64,000 nucleotides of DNA. It comes from JAUSIF01 sp040901465 (lineage in GTDB: Bacteria; Pseudomonadota; Alphaproteobacteria; Rhizobiales; Xanthobacteraceae). The position numbers and the translations under genes are program-made. Position 1 is the stretch's first letter; each line of letters opens with the position of its first letter. A model generated the notes under the pieces. It was not told where the DNA came from. It worked only from the letters and a program-made list of their open reading frames with translations, and ran no database searches. This document shows positions 25,630 through 35,116 of the stretch, piece after piece. The stretch is taken from positions 1 through 64,000 of the forward strand of contig JBBDYN010000053.1 of the NCBI GenBank assembly GCA_040901465.1, given 5' to 3'.

Positions 25630-26397
25630 ATGCAACTTTCGCTTCCGTTCTTTCTGAGAAAATCTCCGAAGGCCGATGACCGGCGCAAGCTCGTCGTCTC
25701 CTGCGCCAATGAAGCGTTTGAGGTGACGGTGAAGCGCAATCCGCGCGCGCGGCGCTATACGCTGCGGGTGCGCGAACGGGGCCGCGAGGTGGTGATGACG
25801 ATGCCGCAGCGCGGCTCCTTGCGCGAGGCGCGCAATTTCGCCGAGCGCAACGCGGCGTGGATCGCAGCGCGGGTAAAGCGGATTCCGGAGCCCGTTCCCT
25901 TTGCCGACGGCGCGACGATTCCGTTGCGCGGTATGCCGCACCGGATCGCGCATCGGCCGAATGCGCGCGGCACGGTCTGGAGCGAGACCGGCCATGACGG
26001 AACGGCGTTTCTCTGCGTCGCCGGGGGCGCCGCGCACGTCGCTCGGCGCATCACGGACTTTCTGAAGCGGGAGGCGAGGCGCGATCTTGCCACGGCAACG
26101 AGGCGTCACGCTACGGCGCTCGGCGTCGCGATCGAGCGAATGGGAATTCGCGATACGGCGAGCCGCTGGGGTTCATGCTCGGCGGACGGGGCGCTGTCCT
26201 ATTCCTGGCGGCTCGTGCTCGCGCCCGCCTTCGTGCTCGACTATCTCGCCGCGCACGAGGTCGCGCATTGCCGCGAGCTCAACCATTCGGCGCGGTTCTG
26301 GCGTGTCGTCGATCAACTCGCGCCCGATCGCCGCCGCGCCGAGGCCTGGCTCAAGGCGCACGGCAATTCGCTGCATCGCTACGGGGCGACGAGTTGA
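25630..26397 (+). CDS. YgjP-like DUF45 zinc metalloprotease
   Basis: 255 residues. The zinc motif AHEVAHCRELNHSARFW and the preceding RWGSCSADGALSYSWRLVLAP are diagnostic of the DUF45/YgjP family. A basic N-terminal region includes KRNPRARRYTLRV. Probably a cytoplasmic peptidase; substrate unknown. Confidence 0.88.
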   Translation: MQLSLPFFLRKSPKADDRRKLVVSCANEAFEVTVKRNPRARRYTLRVRERGREVVMTMPQRGSLREARNFAERNAAWIAARVKRIPEPVPFADGATIPLRGMPHRIAHRPNARGTVWSETGHDGTAFLCVAGGAAHVARRITDFLKREARRDLATATRRHATALGVAIERMGIRDTASRWGSCSADGALSYSWRLVLAPAFVLDYLAAHEVAHCRELNHSARFWRVVDQLAPDRRRAEAWLKAHGNSLHRYGATS

Positions 26398-26405
26398 GCC
26401 TTAGT

Positions 26406-26500
26406 CGTCATTGCCTGGCCTGACCCCGCGATCCATCGGGTGCTTGCGCAAAACGCGATGCCGTATGGACCCCCGGGTCAAACCCGGGGGTGACCGTTGG
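26406..26500. repeat. Palindromic intergenic repeat, copy 2
   Basis: A more diverged copy: GCCTGGCCTGACCCCGC on the left and ACCCCCGGGTCAAACCCGGGGGT on the right, again separated by about 40 bases including TGCTTGCGCAA, which is shared with copy 1. Confidence 0.6.
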
Positions 26501-26512
26501 AAATGAACGACG

Positions 26513-28621
26513 TCAGCGCCTTCCAAACAAACGCTCGAGGAACCAGTTGTCGAGCGGCGCCTGATCGCGCGCGGGGCGGGCGGGCGGCGGGCCATCCTCG
26601 ACCGGCGCCGGCGGCGACCCGGCAAAAGTGGGTTGTTCGACGGCGCCAGGGAGACCGACGACAAGCTGTCCCTTGTGTGCCTCGACCATGAAGCGATTCC
26701 AGATGTCCACCGGGACGTTAGAGCCCGACGCGCGCTTCGTGGGCGAGTTGTCGTCGTTGCCGAGCCAGATGCCGGCCACGAGCCGGCCGGTGTAGCCGAC
26801 GAACCAGGCGTCGCGGAAATCCTGGCTCGTGCCGGTCTTGCCGGCCGCGGGCCAGCCGGGAACGCGCGCGCGCTGAGCGGTGCCGGTGAGGAGCGTTTCT
26901 TCCAACATGCGGTTCATCATCGGCACGTAACGCGGCGATACCACCGCGCCGAGTCCGGAGGCCTTGCGCGCATGGATGATCTTTCCGTCTCTCGTGCGCA
27001 CGCGCTCGATCACGTGGGGAATGACGCCGATGCCACCGTTGGCGAACGGCGCGTAGGCGGCGACGAGCTCCAAGAGCGTCACTTCCGACGTGCCAAGCGC
27101 GATCGAAGCATTGGGCGTGAGCTTCGAGGCAATGCCGAGCCGCCGCGCGGTCTTGGCGACGGTTTGCGGCCCGACCTCAAGGCCAAGGCGAACTGCGACC
27201 GTGTTCAGCGAATGCGAGAGCGCGGTCTCCAGCGTGACCGGTCCATGATAATCCTTGGAGTAATTTTCCGGCCGCCATCCCTTGATCGAGATCGGCGCGT
27301 CCTCGCGCACGGTGTCGGGCGTCAGCCCGGCTTCGAGCGCGGCGAGATAGACGAACGGCTTGAAGGCGGATCCCGGCTGACGATGCGCGGCCACTGCGCG
27401 GTTGAACTGGCTGTCGGCATAGGAGCGCCCGCCGACCAGCGCACGCACCGCGCCGTTCGGGTCCATGGCGAGCACGGCGCCCTGGCGCACGCCGAACTTC
27501 TCGCCCTTGGCGGCGAGCTCCTCGACAAGCGCGCGCTCGGCTGCGGCCTGCAGCGCCGGATCGATCGTGGTCTGTACGATCACGTCCTTCTCGACACGGC
27601 CGATATAGTCGTCGAGCGCGTCCATCACCCAATCGGCGACATAGCCGGTCGAGTTGGGACCGATCTGTCTGACGATCGCGGCCGGCCGCGCACGCGCGGT
27701 CTTCGCCATTTCCCTGGTCACGAATTTCTCGTCGACCATGGCTTCGAGCACGAGTTCGGCACGTTCGCGCGCCTGCGCCGGATTGCGCGTGAGCGCGAGG
27801 CGCGAGGGCGCCTTCACGAGGCCCGCCAGAATCGCTGCCTCGCCGAGCGTCACGAGACGCGCCGGCTTACCGAAATAGCGCTGCGCCGCCGCTTCGACGC
27901 CGTAGGCGCCGGCGCCGAAATAGACGCGGTTGAGATAGAGCTCGAGGATCTGGTCCTTGGTGAATTCCGCCTCGAGCCAAAGCGCCAGCACAAGCTCATC
28001 GAGCTTGCGCGCGAGCGTGCGGCTTTCGCTGAGATAAAGATTCTTCGCGAGCTGCTGCGTGAGCGTGGAGCCGCCTTCGCGGATCGACATCGACATGAGA
28101 TTGACGATGAAGGCGCGCGCGAGGCCGATCGGATCCACGCCGAAATGCGAATAGAAGCGGCGGTCCTCGATCGCGATGAAAGCCTGCGGCAGATACGGCG
28201 GTAGCGCCCTGATCGGGATCGACTCGCCACCCATCTCGCCGCGCGTCGCGATCGTCTTGCCGTCGAGGCCGAGGATCGTGACCGCGGGTGGGCGCTGCGG
28301 CAGCACGAGCGACTGGATCGACGGCAAGCGCAATGAATAGAGCGCAAAGAGCCCGAGGAAAGCGAGCGCGCCCCAGACCGTGAGCACTGCGCCCCAATAG
28401 ACGAGCCGGCGCGCGCGAACGCGGCGGAACCAGCGACGGCGCTTGCGGCGGCGCTGCGAGTTTCCGTTTTTCTTCGTCGCGCCGTTTCCGGAGGCGCGCG
28501 ACTTGGCGGACTCCGGCGCGCCGCCCGCGCGATCGCTCGGCGATAGGCGCAATTGAAATAGCGAGCCGATGGTGTCGAGCACAGGCTCGCGCCGATCGCG
28601 TCGCAGCCGTCGCCAGAGCAT
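26513..28621 (-). CDS. PBP1A-family bifunctional penicillin-binding protein
   Basis: 702 residues. A basic cytoplasmic N-terminus (RRRKRRRWFRRVRARR) precedes one membrane span near 75-97. The glycosyltransferase 51 domain shows AFIAIEDRRFYSHFGVD and GGSTLTQQLAKNLYLS; the transpeptidase domain has the SxxK motif in QPGSAFKPFVY, SxN in SLNTVAV and KTG in AAGKTGTSQDF. It polymerises and cross-links peptidoglycan. The tail after residue 650 is proline-rich. Confidence 0.92.
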   Translation of the reverse strand: MLWRRLRRDRREPVLDTIGSLFQLRLSPSDRAGGAPESAKSRASGNGATKKNGNSQRRRKRRRWFRRVRARRLVYWGAVLTVWGALAFLGLFALYSLRLPSIQSLVLPQRPPAVTILGLDGKTIATRGEMGGESIPIRALPPYLPQAFIAIEDRRFYSHFGVDPIGLARAFIVNLMSMSIREGGSTLTQQLAKNLYLSESRTLARKLDELVLALWLEAEFTKDQILELYLNRVYFGAGAYGVEAAAQRYFGKPARLVTLGEAAILAGLVKAPSRLALTRNPAQARERAELVLEAMVDEKFVTREMAKTARARPAAIVRQIGPNSTGYVADWVMDALDDYIGRVEKDVIVQTTIDPALQAAAERALVEELAAKGEKFGVRQGAVLAMDPNGAVRALVGGRSYADSQFNRAVAAHRQPGSAFKPFVYLAALEAGLTPDTVREDAPISIKGWRPENYSKDYHGPVTLETALSHSLNTVAVRLGLEVGPQTVAKTARRLGIASKLTPNASIALGTSEVTLLELVAAYAPFANGGIGVIPHVIERVRTRDGKIIHARKASGLGAVVSPRYVPMMNRMLEETLLTGTAQRARVPGWPAAGKTGTSQDFRDAWFVGYTGRLVAGIWLGNDDNSPTKRASGSNVPVDIWNRFMVEAHKGQLVVGLPGAVEQPTFAGSPPAPVEDGPPPARPARDQAPLDNWFLERLFGRR

Positions 28622-28709
28622 GTCCCCTACCTGCCTACGGGCGCTTGCGCGCGTCCGGTTAAGGAAAGCTAAATGGGGCGATTTAAGGGGCGGTTAAGTA
28701 GCGACCGGT

Positions 28710-31520
28710 TCAGCGCCCAGCGCGCGCCCGCTTCGGACGCTCGCGCTCTTCGGCCGTCTCGAAGGCAGCCAAGAGACCTCGGCGGATCGCGGCCTGGCGC
28801 TGGGGCGAGGTGATCTTCGCGCCGGTGAGATCGGTCACGTAAAAGACGTCGATCACGCGCTCGCCGAAGGTCGCAACGTAGGCGGATGCAATGTTCAGGT
28901 TCAGCCGCGAGATCGTGTTGGTCAGATTGAACAAAAGCCCGGGCCGGTCGAGGCCGACGACCTCGATCACGGTGTGGCGGTCGGACCAGGCATTGTGCAC
29001 GTTGACTTCCGGCTCGATGGCGAAGGCCGCGTGGCGCGCCCTCGGCGCCTTGCCGGCGACCACCTCGGGCAGCCGCGTTTCGCCCTTCAGGGTGCGCTCG
29101 ATCGAATCGGCGATGCGGCCGGCGCGGCGCTCTTCGTCCTCGTCGCGGTCGAACTCGCGCGAAACGGAAATCGTGTCGAGCGCAAGGCCGTCGGTCGTCG
29201 TGTAGATCTGCGCGTCGACGATATTGCCGCCGGCCACCGCGCAGGCGCCTGCGATCACCGAAAGCAGGCGCGGATGATCGGCCGCGAGAATCGTGAGCTC
29301 CGTCACGCCGCGCGCGAGATCGGTGCGGGCGGAGGTCGCGAGCTTACGTCCCGTCGCTTCCGCCACCTTGATGAAGCGCGCGTGCTCGAGCTTGCGTTCG
29401 AGATCGACCTTGAGCCAATAGGGCGGATAGTGGCGCGTGACGTAGCGGTCGAGCTCGGCCGGATCCCAGTCCCGCATCGCCGCCTTGAATTCGGCCTGCG
29501 CCATCTCCACGCGGCGCGTGCGGTTCACTTCCGAGAAGCCTCCGGTGAGCACGGGTTCGGCCTCGTAATAAAGCGTGCGGATCAGCTGCGCCTTCCAGCC
29601 GTTCCAGACGCCGGGGCCGACGGCGCGGATGTCGGCGGTGGTCAGGATCAAGAGCATTTTCAGCCGCTCGAGACTTTGCACGATGGAGGCGAAATCCTCG
29701 ATCGTCTTGCGGTCGGCAAGATCGCGCGACTGGGCGACCATGGACATGGTAAGATGCTGCTGCACTAGCCAGGCCAGGGTTTCGGTCTCGGCCGCACTCA
29801 ATCCTATGCGCGGGCCGAAGCGGCGCGCGATCTTCGCGCCGGCCGTGGAATGGTCCTCGGGGCGGCCCTTTGCGATGTCGTGCAGGAACAGCGCCGTATA
29901 GAGAAGATCGCGGTTCTTGACTTTGGGCATCAATTCGTTGGCGAGGCCGTACTCGGGATTGGTGCCGCGCTCGATCTCGGCGAGCACGCCGATGCAGCGG
30001 ATCAGGTGCTCGTCGACCGTGTAATGGTGATAGAGGTTGAACTGCATCATCGCGACGACGCGGCCGAACTCGGGGACGAAGCGGCCGAGCACGCCGGTCT
30101 CGTTCATCCGGCGCAGCACGATTTCCGGTGCGTTCTTCGAGGTGAGAATCTCGCGGAACAGGCGGTTCGCTTCTTTATCCTCGCGCAGATCGGGATCGAT
30201 CAGCCTGAGCGAGCGGCGCGCAAGCTTCAGCGCGTCGGGATGCAATTCGAGATCGTGGCGGTCGGCGATGTGGAAGAGCCAGATCAGATTGACCGGATCG
30301 CGCTCGAACGCCGCGTCGTCCACGACATTGACACGGTCGTAGTCGATGAAGAAGTCGGGATGATCCTTGATCGGCCGGCGCTTGCGGCGCGTGAGCGTCG
30401 CCACCATCCGGGTGAGACGCGGGACCGGCTGCCCCTCCTGCTCTTCAAGAGCGGCGCAGAAAATTCCAGTCAGATCGCCGACGTCCTTCGCCACAAGAAA
30501 ATAATGCTTCATGAAGCGCTCGACGTCCTGCATGCCGGGATGCGCGGTGTAGCCGAGGCGCTCGGCCATCTCGCGCTGCAGATCGAACGACAGACGCTCT
30601 TCGGCGCGGCCGGCCAAGAAATGCAGATTGCAGCGCACGGCCCAAAGAAAATCCTCGGCACGGCGGAAGAGCGCGGCCTCCTGCTTGTTGAACACGTCCT
30701 TGTCGACGAGGTCGGCTGTGTCGCGCACGCGGTAGACGTATTTCGCGATCCAGAACAGCGTGTGCAGATCGCGCAATCCGCCCTTGCCGTCCTTCACGTT
30801 GGGCTCGACGAGATAGCGCGACTCGCCCGACCGCGTGTGGCGATCCTCGCGCTCGGCGAGCTTCGCGGTGATGAATTCGGCGGCGGTGCCCTGGACGACG
30901 TCGCGGTCGAAGCGGCCGGCGAGCTCGTCGGATAGCGCACGGTCGCCGACGATGTGGCGCGCTTCCAGGATCGTCGTGCGGATCGTCATGTCGCCGCGCG
31001 CCTGGCGGATGCATTCGTCGACCGAGCGCGTTGCATGGCCGACTTTCAAGCCCATGTCCCAGAGCGCGTAGAGGATCGCCTCGGCGACGCTCTCACCCCA
31101 GGCGGTCTGCTTGTAGGGAAGAAGAAACAGGAGGTCGATGTCGGAGCCGGGCGCGAGCATGCCGCGGCCGTACCCGCCGACTGCGACAATCGCCATCCGC
31201 TCGCTCGATGACGGATTGTCGGAGCGATAGAGCGAGCCGGCGGCGATCTCATAGACGAGGCCGACGATCGCATCCATCAGCCGCGACAGGCCTTCGGCGC
31301 AGGTGCGGCCGGCGCCATCCACGCGCAGGCGTTTCTCGGCGAGGTCCCTGCCCTCCTGCAGCGCACGCTTGAGGCGGGCGGCAAGCGCCGTGCGGAGCGC
31401 CGCTTCGTCGCCATCGTGTTTCTTGGCGATCGCGGCGAGGTCGGCGCGGACGGCGGCGGAATCGATCAGGTCCGGGGGCGCGTGGTGCGGCCGGCGGCGG
31501 CGGGTCGGCGTCTGCAACAT
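28710..31520 (-). CDS. glnD: Bifunctional [protein-PII] uridylyltransferase
   Basis: 936 residues, full length. Nucleotidyltransferase motif GGYGRGMLAPGSDIDLLFLL, PII-UTase linker domain, HD phosphohydrolase domain with LHDIAKGRPEDHS, and two C-terminal ACT repeats (around 730 and 840). It uridylylates PII when glutamine is low and removes UMP when it is high, controlling nitrogen metabolism. Confidence 0.96.
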   Translation of the reverse strand: MLQTPTRRRRPHHAPPDLIDSAAVRADLAAIAKKHDGDEAALRTALAARLKRALQEGRDLAEKRLRVDGAGRTCAEGLSRLMDAIVGLVYEIAAGSLYRSDNPSSSERMAIVAVGGYGRGMLAPGSDIDLLFLLPYKQTAWGESVAEAILYALWDMGLKVGHATRSVDECIRQARGDMTIRTTILEARHIVGDRALSDELAGRFDRDVVQGTAAEFITAKLAEREDRHTRSGESRYLVEPNVKDGKGGLRDLHTLFWIAKYVYRVRDTADLVDKDVFNKQEAALFRRAEDFLWAVRCNLHFLAGRAEERLSFDLQREMAERLGYTAHPGMQDVERFMKHYFLVAKDVGDLTGIFCAALEEQEGQPVPRLTRMVATLTRRKRRPIKDHPDFFIDYDRVNVVDDAAFERDPVNLIWLFHIADRHDLELHPDALKLARRSLRLIDPDLREDKEANRLFREILTSKNAPEIVLRRMNETGVLGRFVPEFGRVVAMMQFNLYHHYTVDEHLIRCIGVLAEIERGTNPEYGLANELMPKVKNRDLLYTALFLHDIAKGRPEDHSTAGAKIARRFGPRIGLSAAETETLAWLVQQHLTMSMVAQSRDLADRKTIEDFASIVQSLERLKMLLILTTADIRAVGPGVWNGWKAQLIRTLYYEAEPVLTGGFSEVNRTRRVEMAQAEFKAAMRDWDPAELDRYVTRHYPPYWLKVDLERKLEHARFIKVAEATGRKLATSARTDLARGVTELTILAADHPRLLSVIAGACAVAGGNIVDAQIYTTTDGLALDTISVSREFDRDEDEERRAGRIADSIERTLKGETRLPEVVAGKAPRARHAAFAIEPEVNVHNAWSDRHTVIEVVGLDRPGLLFNLTNTISRLNLNIASAYVATFGERVIDVFYVTDLTGAKITSPQRQAAIRRGLLAAFETAEERERPKRARAGR

Positions 31521-31710
31521 GGGCCTGGCGGCTCGGCTATTATCCTGCCGGGCGTTCCGGCGAGCGGGCGGACATCATGGGGTGGTTGATATCACATATA
31601 GTGACTGAATTTTCGATTATGCCGGTAGAGTTGCTTCCCCTTCCCAATGGCGCCGGCGGTCGCGCTCTGGCATCGTTGCTAAAATACGAGGCAGGATCCG
31701 CGAGGAACTC

Positions 31711-32220
31711 ATGGACGCAAACGCGTTGCGCGAAATGCAGGCGCCGCTCAAGAACCGCTATCGCGATGAGCCCGATGCGGCGCTGATCACGCTGAAAGCC
31801 AAGGGCTCGCTCGACGAAGGCATCGCTTGCAAAGTCGACACCGGCCGGGCGCTCGCGGTCGCGGGCCTGCATCCGGCCACCGGCGGGTCGGGCATGGAGC
31901 TTTGCTCGGGCGATATGCTTTTGGAGGCTCTCGTTGCCTGTGCGGGCGTGACTCTGCGCGCGGTCTCCACGGCGATCGGAGTCGATGTGCGCGCGGGCAC
32001 CGTCGAGGCGGAAGGTGACCTCGACTTCCGCGGCACGCTCGGCGTCGACAAGGAGGCGCCGGTCGGGTTCAAGTCGATCCGGGTGACGTTCAAGCTCGAC
32101 ACCGACGCGCCACAGGACAAGATTGACCAATTGCTCAAGCTCACCGAACGCTATTGCGTCGTGTTGCAGACGGTGCGGAATTCGGTGGCGGCGAGCGCGA
32201 AGGCGGTGCGGGCGAACTGA
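31711..32220 (+). CDS. OsmC family protein
   Basis: 169 residues with the OsmC fold; the Cys in LLEALVACAGVTLRAVS is the family's peroxidatic-type Cys, and a second Cys is in ERYCVVLQTVR. Members reduce organic hydroperoxides or are of unknown role. Convergent with mutS. Confidence 0.82.
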   Translation: MDANALREMQAPLKNRYRDEPDAALITLKAKGSLDEGIACKVDTGRALAVAGLHPATGGSGMELCSGDMLLEALVACAGVTLRAVSTAIGVDVRAGTVEAEGDLDFRGTLGVDKEAPVGFKSIRVTFKLDTDAPQDKIDQLLKLTERYCVVLQTVRNSVAASAKAVRAN

Positions 32221-32230
32221 CGTCCGCACG

Positions 32231-34981
32231 CTACTTCTTTTCTTTCTTCGCCAATCCCTTCAGCCGATAGAGCGCTTCCAACGCCTCCTTCGGCGTCAGC
32301 GCGTCCGGATCGATCGCGGTGAGCGCTTCCCTGACTGAATCAGAAGGCGGCGGATCATGGCGGGCGGCGGAGAAGAGCGGCAGGTCGTCGATCAGCTTGC
32401 GCGCCGGCGCCGCGCGGTCGGAGGCTTCGAGTTCGGCCAGCACAACGCGCGCGCGTTCGACGACGGCACCCGGGAGGCCCGCAAGCTTCGCCACCTGCAC
32501 GCCGTAAGAGCGGTCGGCGACGCCGGGCGCGACCTCGTGCAGGAACACGACGTCGCCCTGGAATTCCTTCACCCGCACGGTCGTGTTCACGAGGCGCTTG
32601 AGCCGCGCGGAAAGCGCGGTCAGCTCATGAAAATGCGTCGCGAATAAAGTGCGGCAGCGATTGTGCTCGTGCAGATGCTCGAGCGTCGCCCAGGCGATCG
32701 ACAGCCCGTCGAAGGTCGCGGTGCCGCGGCCGATCTCGTCGAGGATCACGAGCGAGCGCGGACCGGCCTGATGCAGGATCGCCGCGGTCTCCACCATCTC
32801 GACCATGAAGGTGGAACGGCCGCGCGCGAGATCGTCGGCGGCGCCCACGCGCGAGAACAAGCGGTCGACCACGCCGACTTGGGCGCGGCGCGCGGGCACG
32901 TAGGAACCCGTCTGGGCGAGGATCGCAATCAGCGCGTTCTGGCGCAGGAACGTGGACTTGCCCGCCATGTTCGGGCCGGTGACGAGCCAGATGCGCCCGC
33001 CTTCGTCGCCTTGCGGCGCCGACAAATCGGAATCGTTCGGTACGAACGGCCCGCCGTCGCGGCGGAGCGCCTCTTCCACGACCGGATGCCGCCCGCCTTC
33101 GATGGCGAACGCGAGCGAGGAGTCGACTTCGGGCCGGGTCCAGTGCTCGGTTTCCGCGAGTTCGGCGAGTGCCGCAGCGACGTCGATGCGCGCGAGCGCA
33201 TCGGCCACCGCCTCGAGGACCTTCGCCACCGCCAGCGCTTTCCCGACCAGGCGATCGAAGATGGAAAGCTCGATTTCGAGCGCGCGGTCGGCGGCCGACG
33301 CGATGCGGCTCTCGATCTCGCCGAGTTCGGCGGTGGAAAAACGCATGGCGCCAGCCATGGTCTGGCGGTGAATGAAGGTTGCGCGGAAGTCCGGCGCCAT
33401 AAGCTTCCCGCCGTGCTGCGCCGGGATTTCGATGAAGTAGCCGAGCACGTTGTTGTGCTTGATTTTGAGCGCGCGGATCGCGGTCTCGTCCGCGTAGCGG
33501 CCTTGCAAGGCCGCGATCACCTGGCGCGAATCGTCGCGCAACTTGCAGGCGGCGTCGAGAGCGGAATCGTGACCGGCACGCACGAAACCCCCGTCGTCCT
33601 TGGCTAATGGCAATTCGACGTCGAGCGCTGCGGCAAGCGCCGCACGCAGCTCCGGGTCCGGTGCGGCGAGCGCCTGCGCGCTCGTGGCAAGCTCGGCCGG
33701 CGAGTTGGCCGCAAGCGCGCCCTTCAAGGCGAGCGCCGCATCGAGTGCGTCGCGCACGGCGGCAAGATCGCGCGGGCCGCCGCGCCCGAGCGAAAGGCGC
33801 GCGAGCGCGCGGGAAAGATCGGGCGCGGCTTCGAGGATGGTGCGCAGTTTCGCGCGCCGCACGGAGTCGTCCAACAGGAAATTCACCGCATCTAGGCGCC
33901 CATTGATCGCCGTAGGATCAGTGAGTGGGCTCGCAAGACGCGATGCCAGGAGCCGCGCGCCGGCAGCGGTCACGGTGCGGTCGATCACGGACAAGAGGCT
34001 CCCACGCGTGTCGCCGGAAAGCGTGCGCACGAGCTCGAGATTGGCGCGGGTCGCGGCGTCGATCGAAAGCACGCCGCCGGCGTCTTCGCGCACGGGCGGA
34101 GAAAGTGCGGGGCGTTTGCCGATTTGCGTACGCTCGACATAGCTGACCGCCGCCGCGGCAGCCGAAAGCTCGAGCCGGCTGAAGGCGCCGAAAGAATCCG
34201 ACGTGGCGACGCCGAAGAATTCGCTCACCCGGCGTTCGGCGGTTGCGCCGTCGAAAACGTCCCTGGCCACCGGCGTCACGGCCGGAAGCGAACGCCAGAG
34301 CGCGCGCAAATCCGGCTGGTCATGCACTTGATCGGCGACCACGATCTCGCCGGGCTCTAGCCGCGCGATCTCGGCGGCAAGACGGGCGCGATCGGTCTCG
34401 GCCACGTGAAATTCGCCCGTGGACATATCGAGCCAGGCAAGCCCGAAGGCGGGTTCGGCGTCGCTCGAGGGCCGGCCACGGGCGACCGCGAGCAGCCAGT
34501 TGTTGCGGCGCGCCTCGAGCAACGTATCTTCGGTGAGCGTGCCCGGCGTCACGAGCCGAACAACATCGCGGCGTACGACGGATTTCGCGCCGCGCTTCCG
34601 CGCCTCGGCCGGGTCCTCCAGCTGCTCGCAGACGGCGACGCGATGGCCGAGCGCGATCAGGCGATGCAGATATTCGTCGGCCTTCTCGATCGGCACGCCG
34701 CACATGGGAATGTCGCGCCCGAGATGCTTGCCGCGCTTCGTCAGCACGATGCCGAGCGCGCGCGAGGCGGTCTCGGCGTCGTCGAAGAACAATTCGTAGA
34801 AGTCGCCCATCCGGTAAAAAAGCAGGCAATCCGGATTGGCGGTCTTGATCTCGGTATATTGCTCCATCATTGGCGTCACGCGACCGGCTTCGTCCGCCGC
34901 CACGGGCGTGACGCGGCCCGCGCCGTCGGTCGCGTCTGATGCGGGTGCGATCACGCCCGGCGCCTTCTGCTCTCCGTGCAT
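32231..34981 (-). CDS. mutS: DNA mismatch repair protein MutS
   Basis: 916 residues. The mismatch-binding motif YRMGDFYELFFDDA near the N-terminus, Walker A GPNMAGKSTFLRQNA, Walker B ILDEIGRGTATFDGLS and the ABC signature STFMVEMVETA are all intact. It has a short C-terminal KKEKK tail. It scans DNA for mismatches as a dimer. Confidence 0.96.
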   Translation of the reverse strand: MHGEQKAPGVIAPASDATDGAGRVTPVAADEAGRVTPMMEQYTEIKTANPDCLLFYRMGDFYELFFDDAETASRALGIVLTKRGKHLGRDIPMCGVPIEKADEYLHRLIALGHRVAVCEQLEDPAEARKRGAKSVVRRDVVRLVTPGTLTEDTLLEARRNNWLLAVARGRPSSDAEPAFGLAWLDMSTGEFHVAETDRARLAAEIARLEPGEIVVADQVHDQPDLRALWRSLPAVTPVARDVFDGATAERRVSEFFGVATSDSFGAFSRLELSAAAAAVSYVERTQIGKRPALSPPVREDAGGVLSIDAATRANLELVRTLSGDTRGSLLSVIDRTVTAAGARLLASRLASPLTDPTAINGRLDAVNFLLDDSVRRAKLRTILEAAPDLSRALARLSLGRGGPRDLAAVRDALDAALALKGALAANSPAELATSAQALAAPDPELRAALAAALDVELPLAKDDGGFVRAGHDSALDAACKLRDDSRQVIAALQGRYADETAIRALKIKHNNVLGYFIEIPAQHGGKLMAPDFRATFIHRQTMAGAMRFSTAELGEIESRIASAADRALEIELSIFDRLVGKALAVAKVLEAVADALARIDVAAALAELAETEHWTRPEVDSSLAFAIEGGRHPVVEEALRRDGGPFVPNDSDLSAPQGDEGGRIWLVTGPNMAGKSTFLRQNALIAILAQTGSYVPARRAQVGVVDRLFSRVGAADDLARGRSTFMVEMVETAAILHQAGPRSLVILDEIGRGTATFDGLSIAWATLEHLHEHNRCRTLFATHFHELTALSARLKRLVNTTVRVKEFQGDVVFLHEVAPGVADRSYGVQVAKLAGLPGAVVERARVVLAELEASDRAAPARKLIDDLPLFSAARHDPPPSDSVREALTAIDPDALTPKEALEALYRLKGLAKKEKK

Positions 34982-35116
34982 GCGGCGACGCTAGCAGATG
35001 CTGCCGCTTGTTTCATCGCCGGGTGAAACGCGCGAGCGCGGAAGTCCTTGTTTATCCTCGGCTTGCTCGGGTAACGTCGGGCCAGCAGCCGCCCGGTTGG
35101 CGTGTAAGGAAGTGAA

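Noticed and set aside
26633..28204. Long plus-strand open frame opposite the PBP gene (523 codons)
   Set aside because: Antisense shadow from high GC at third positions; protein has no recognisable fold.
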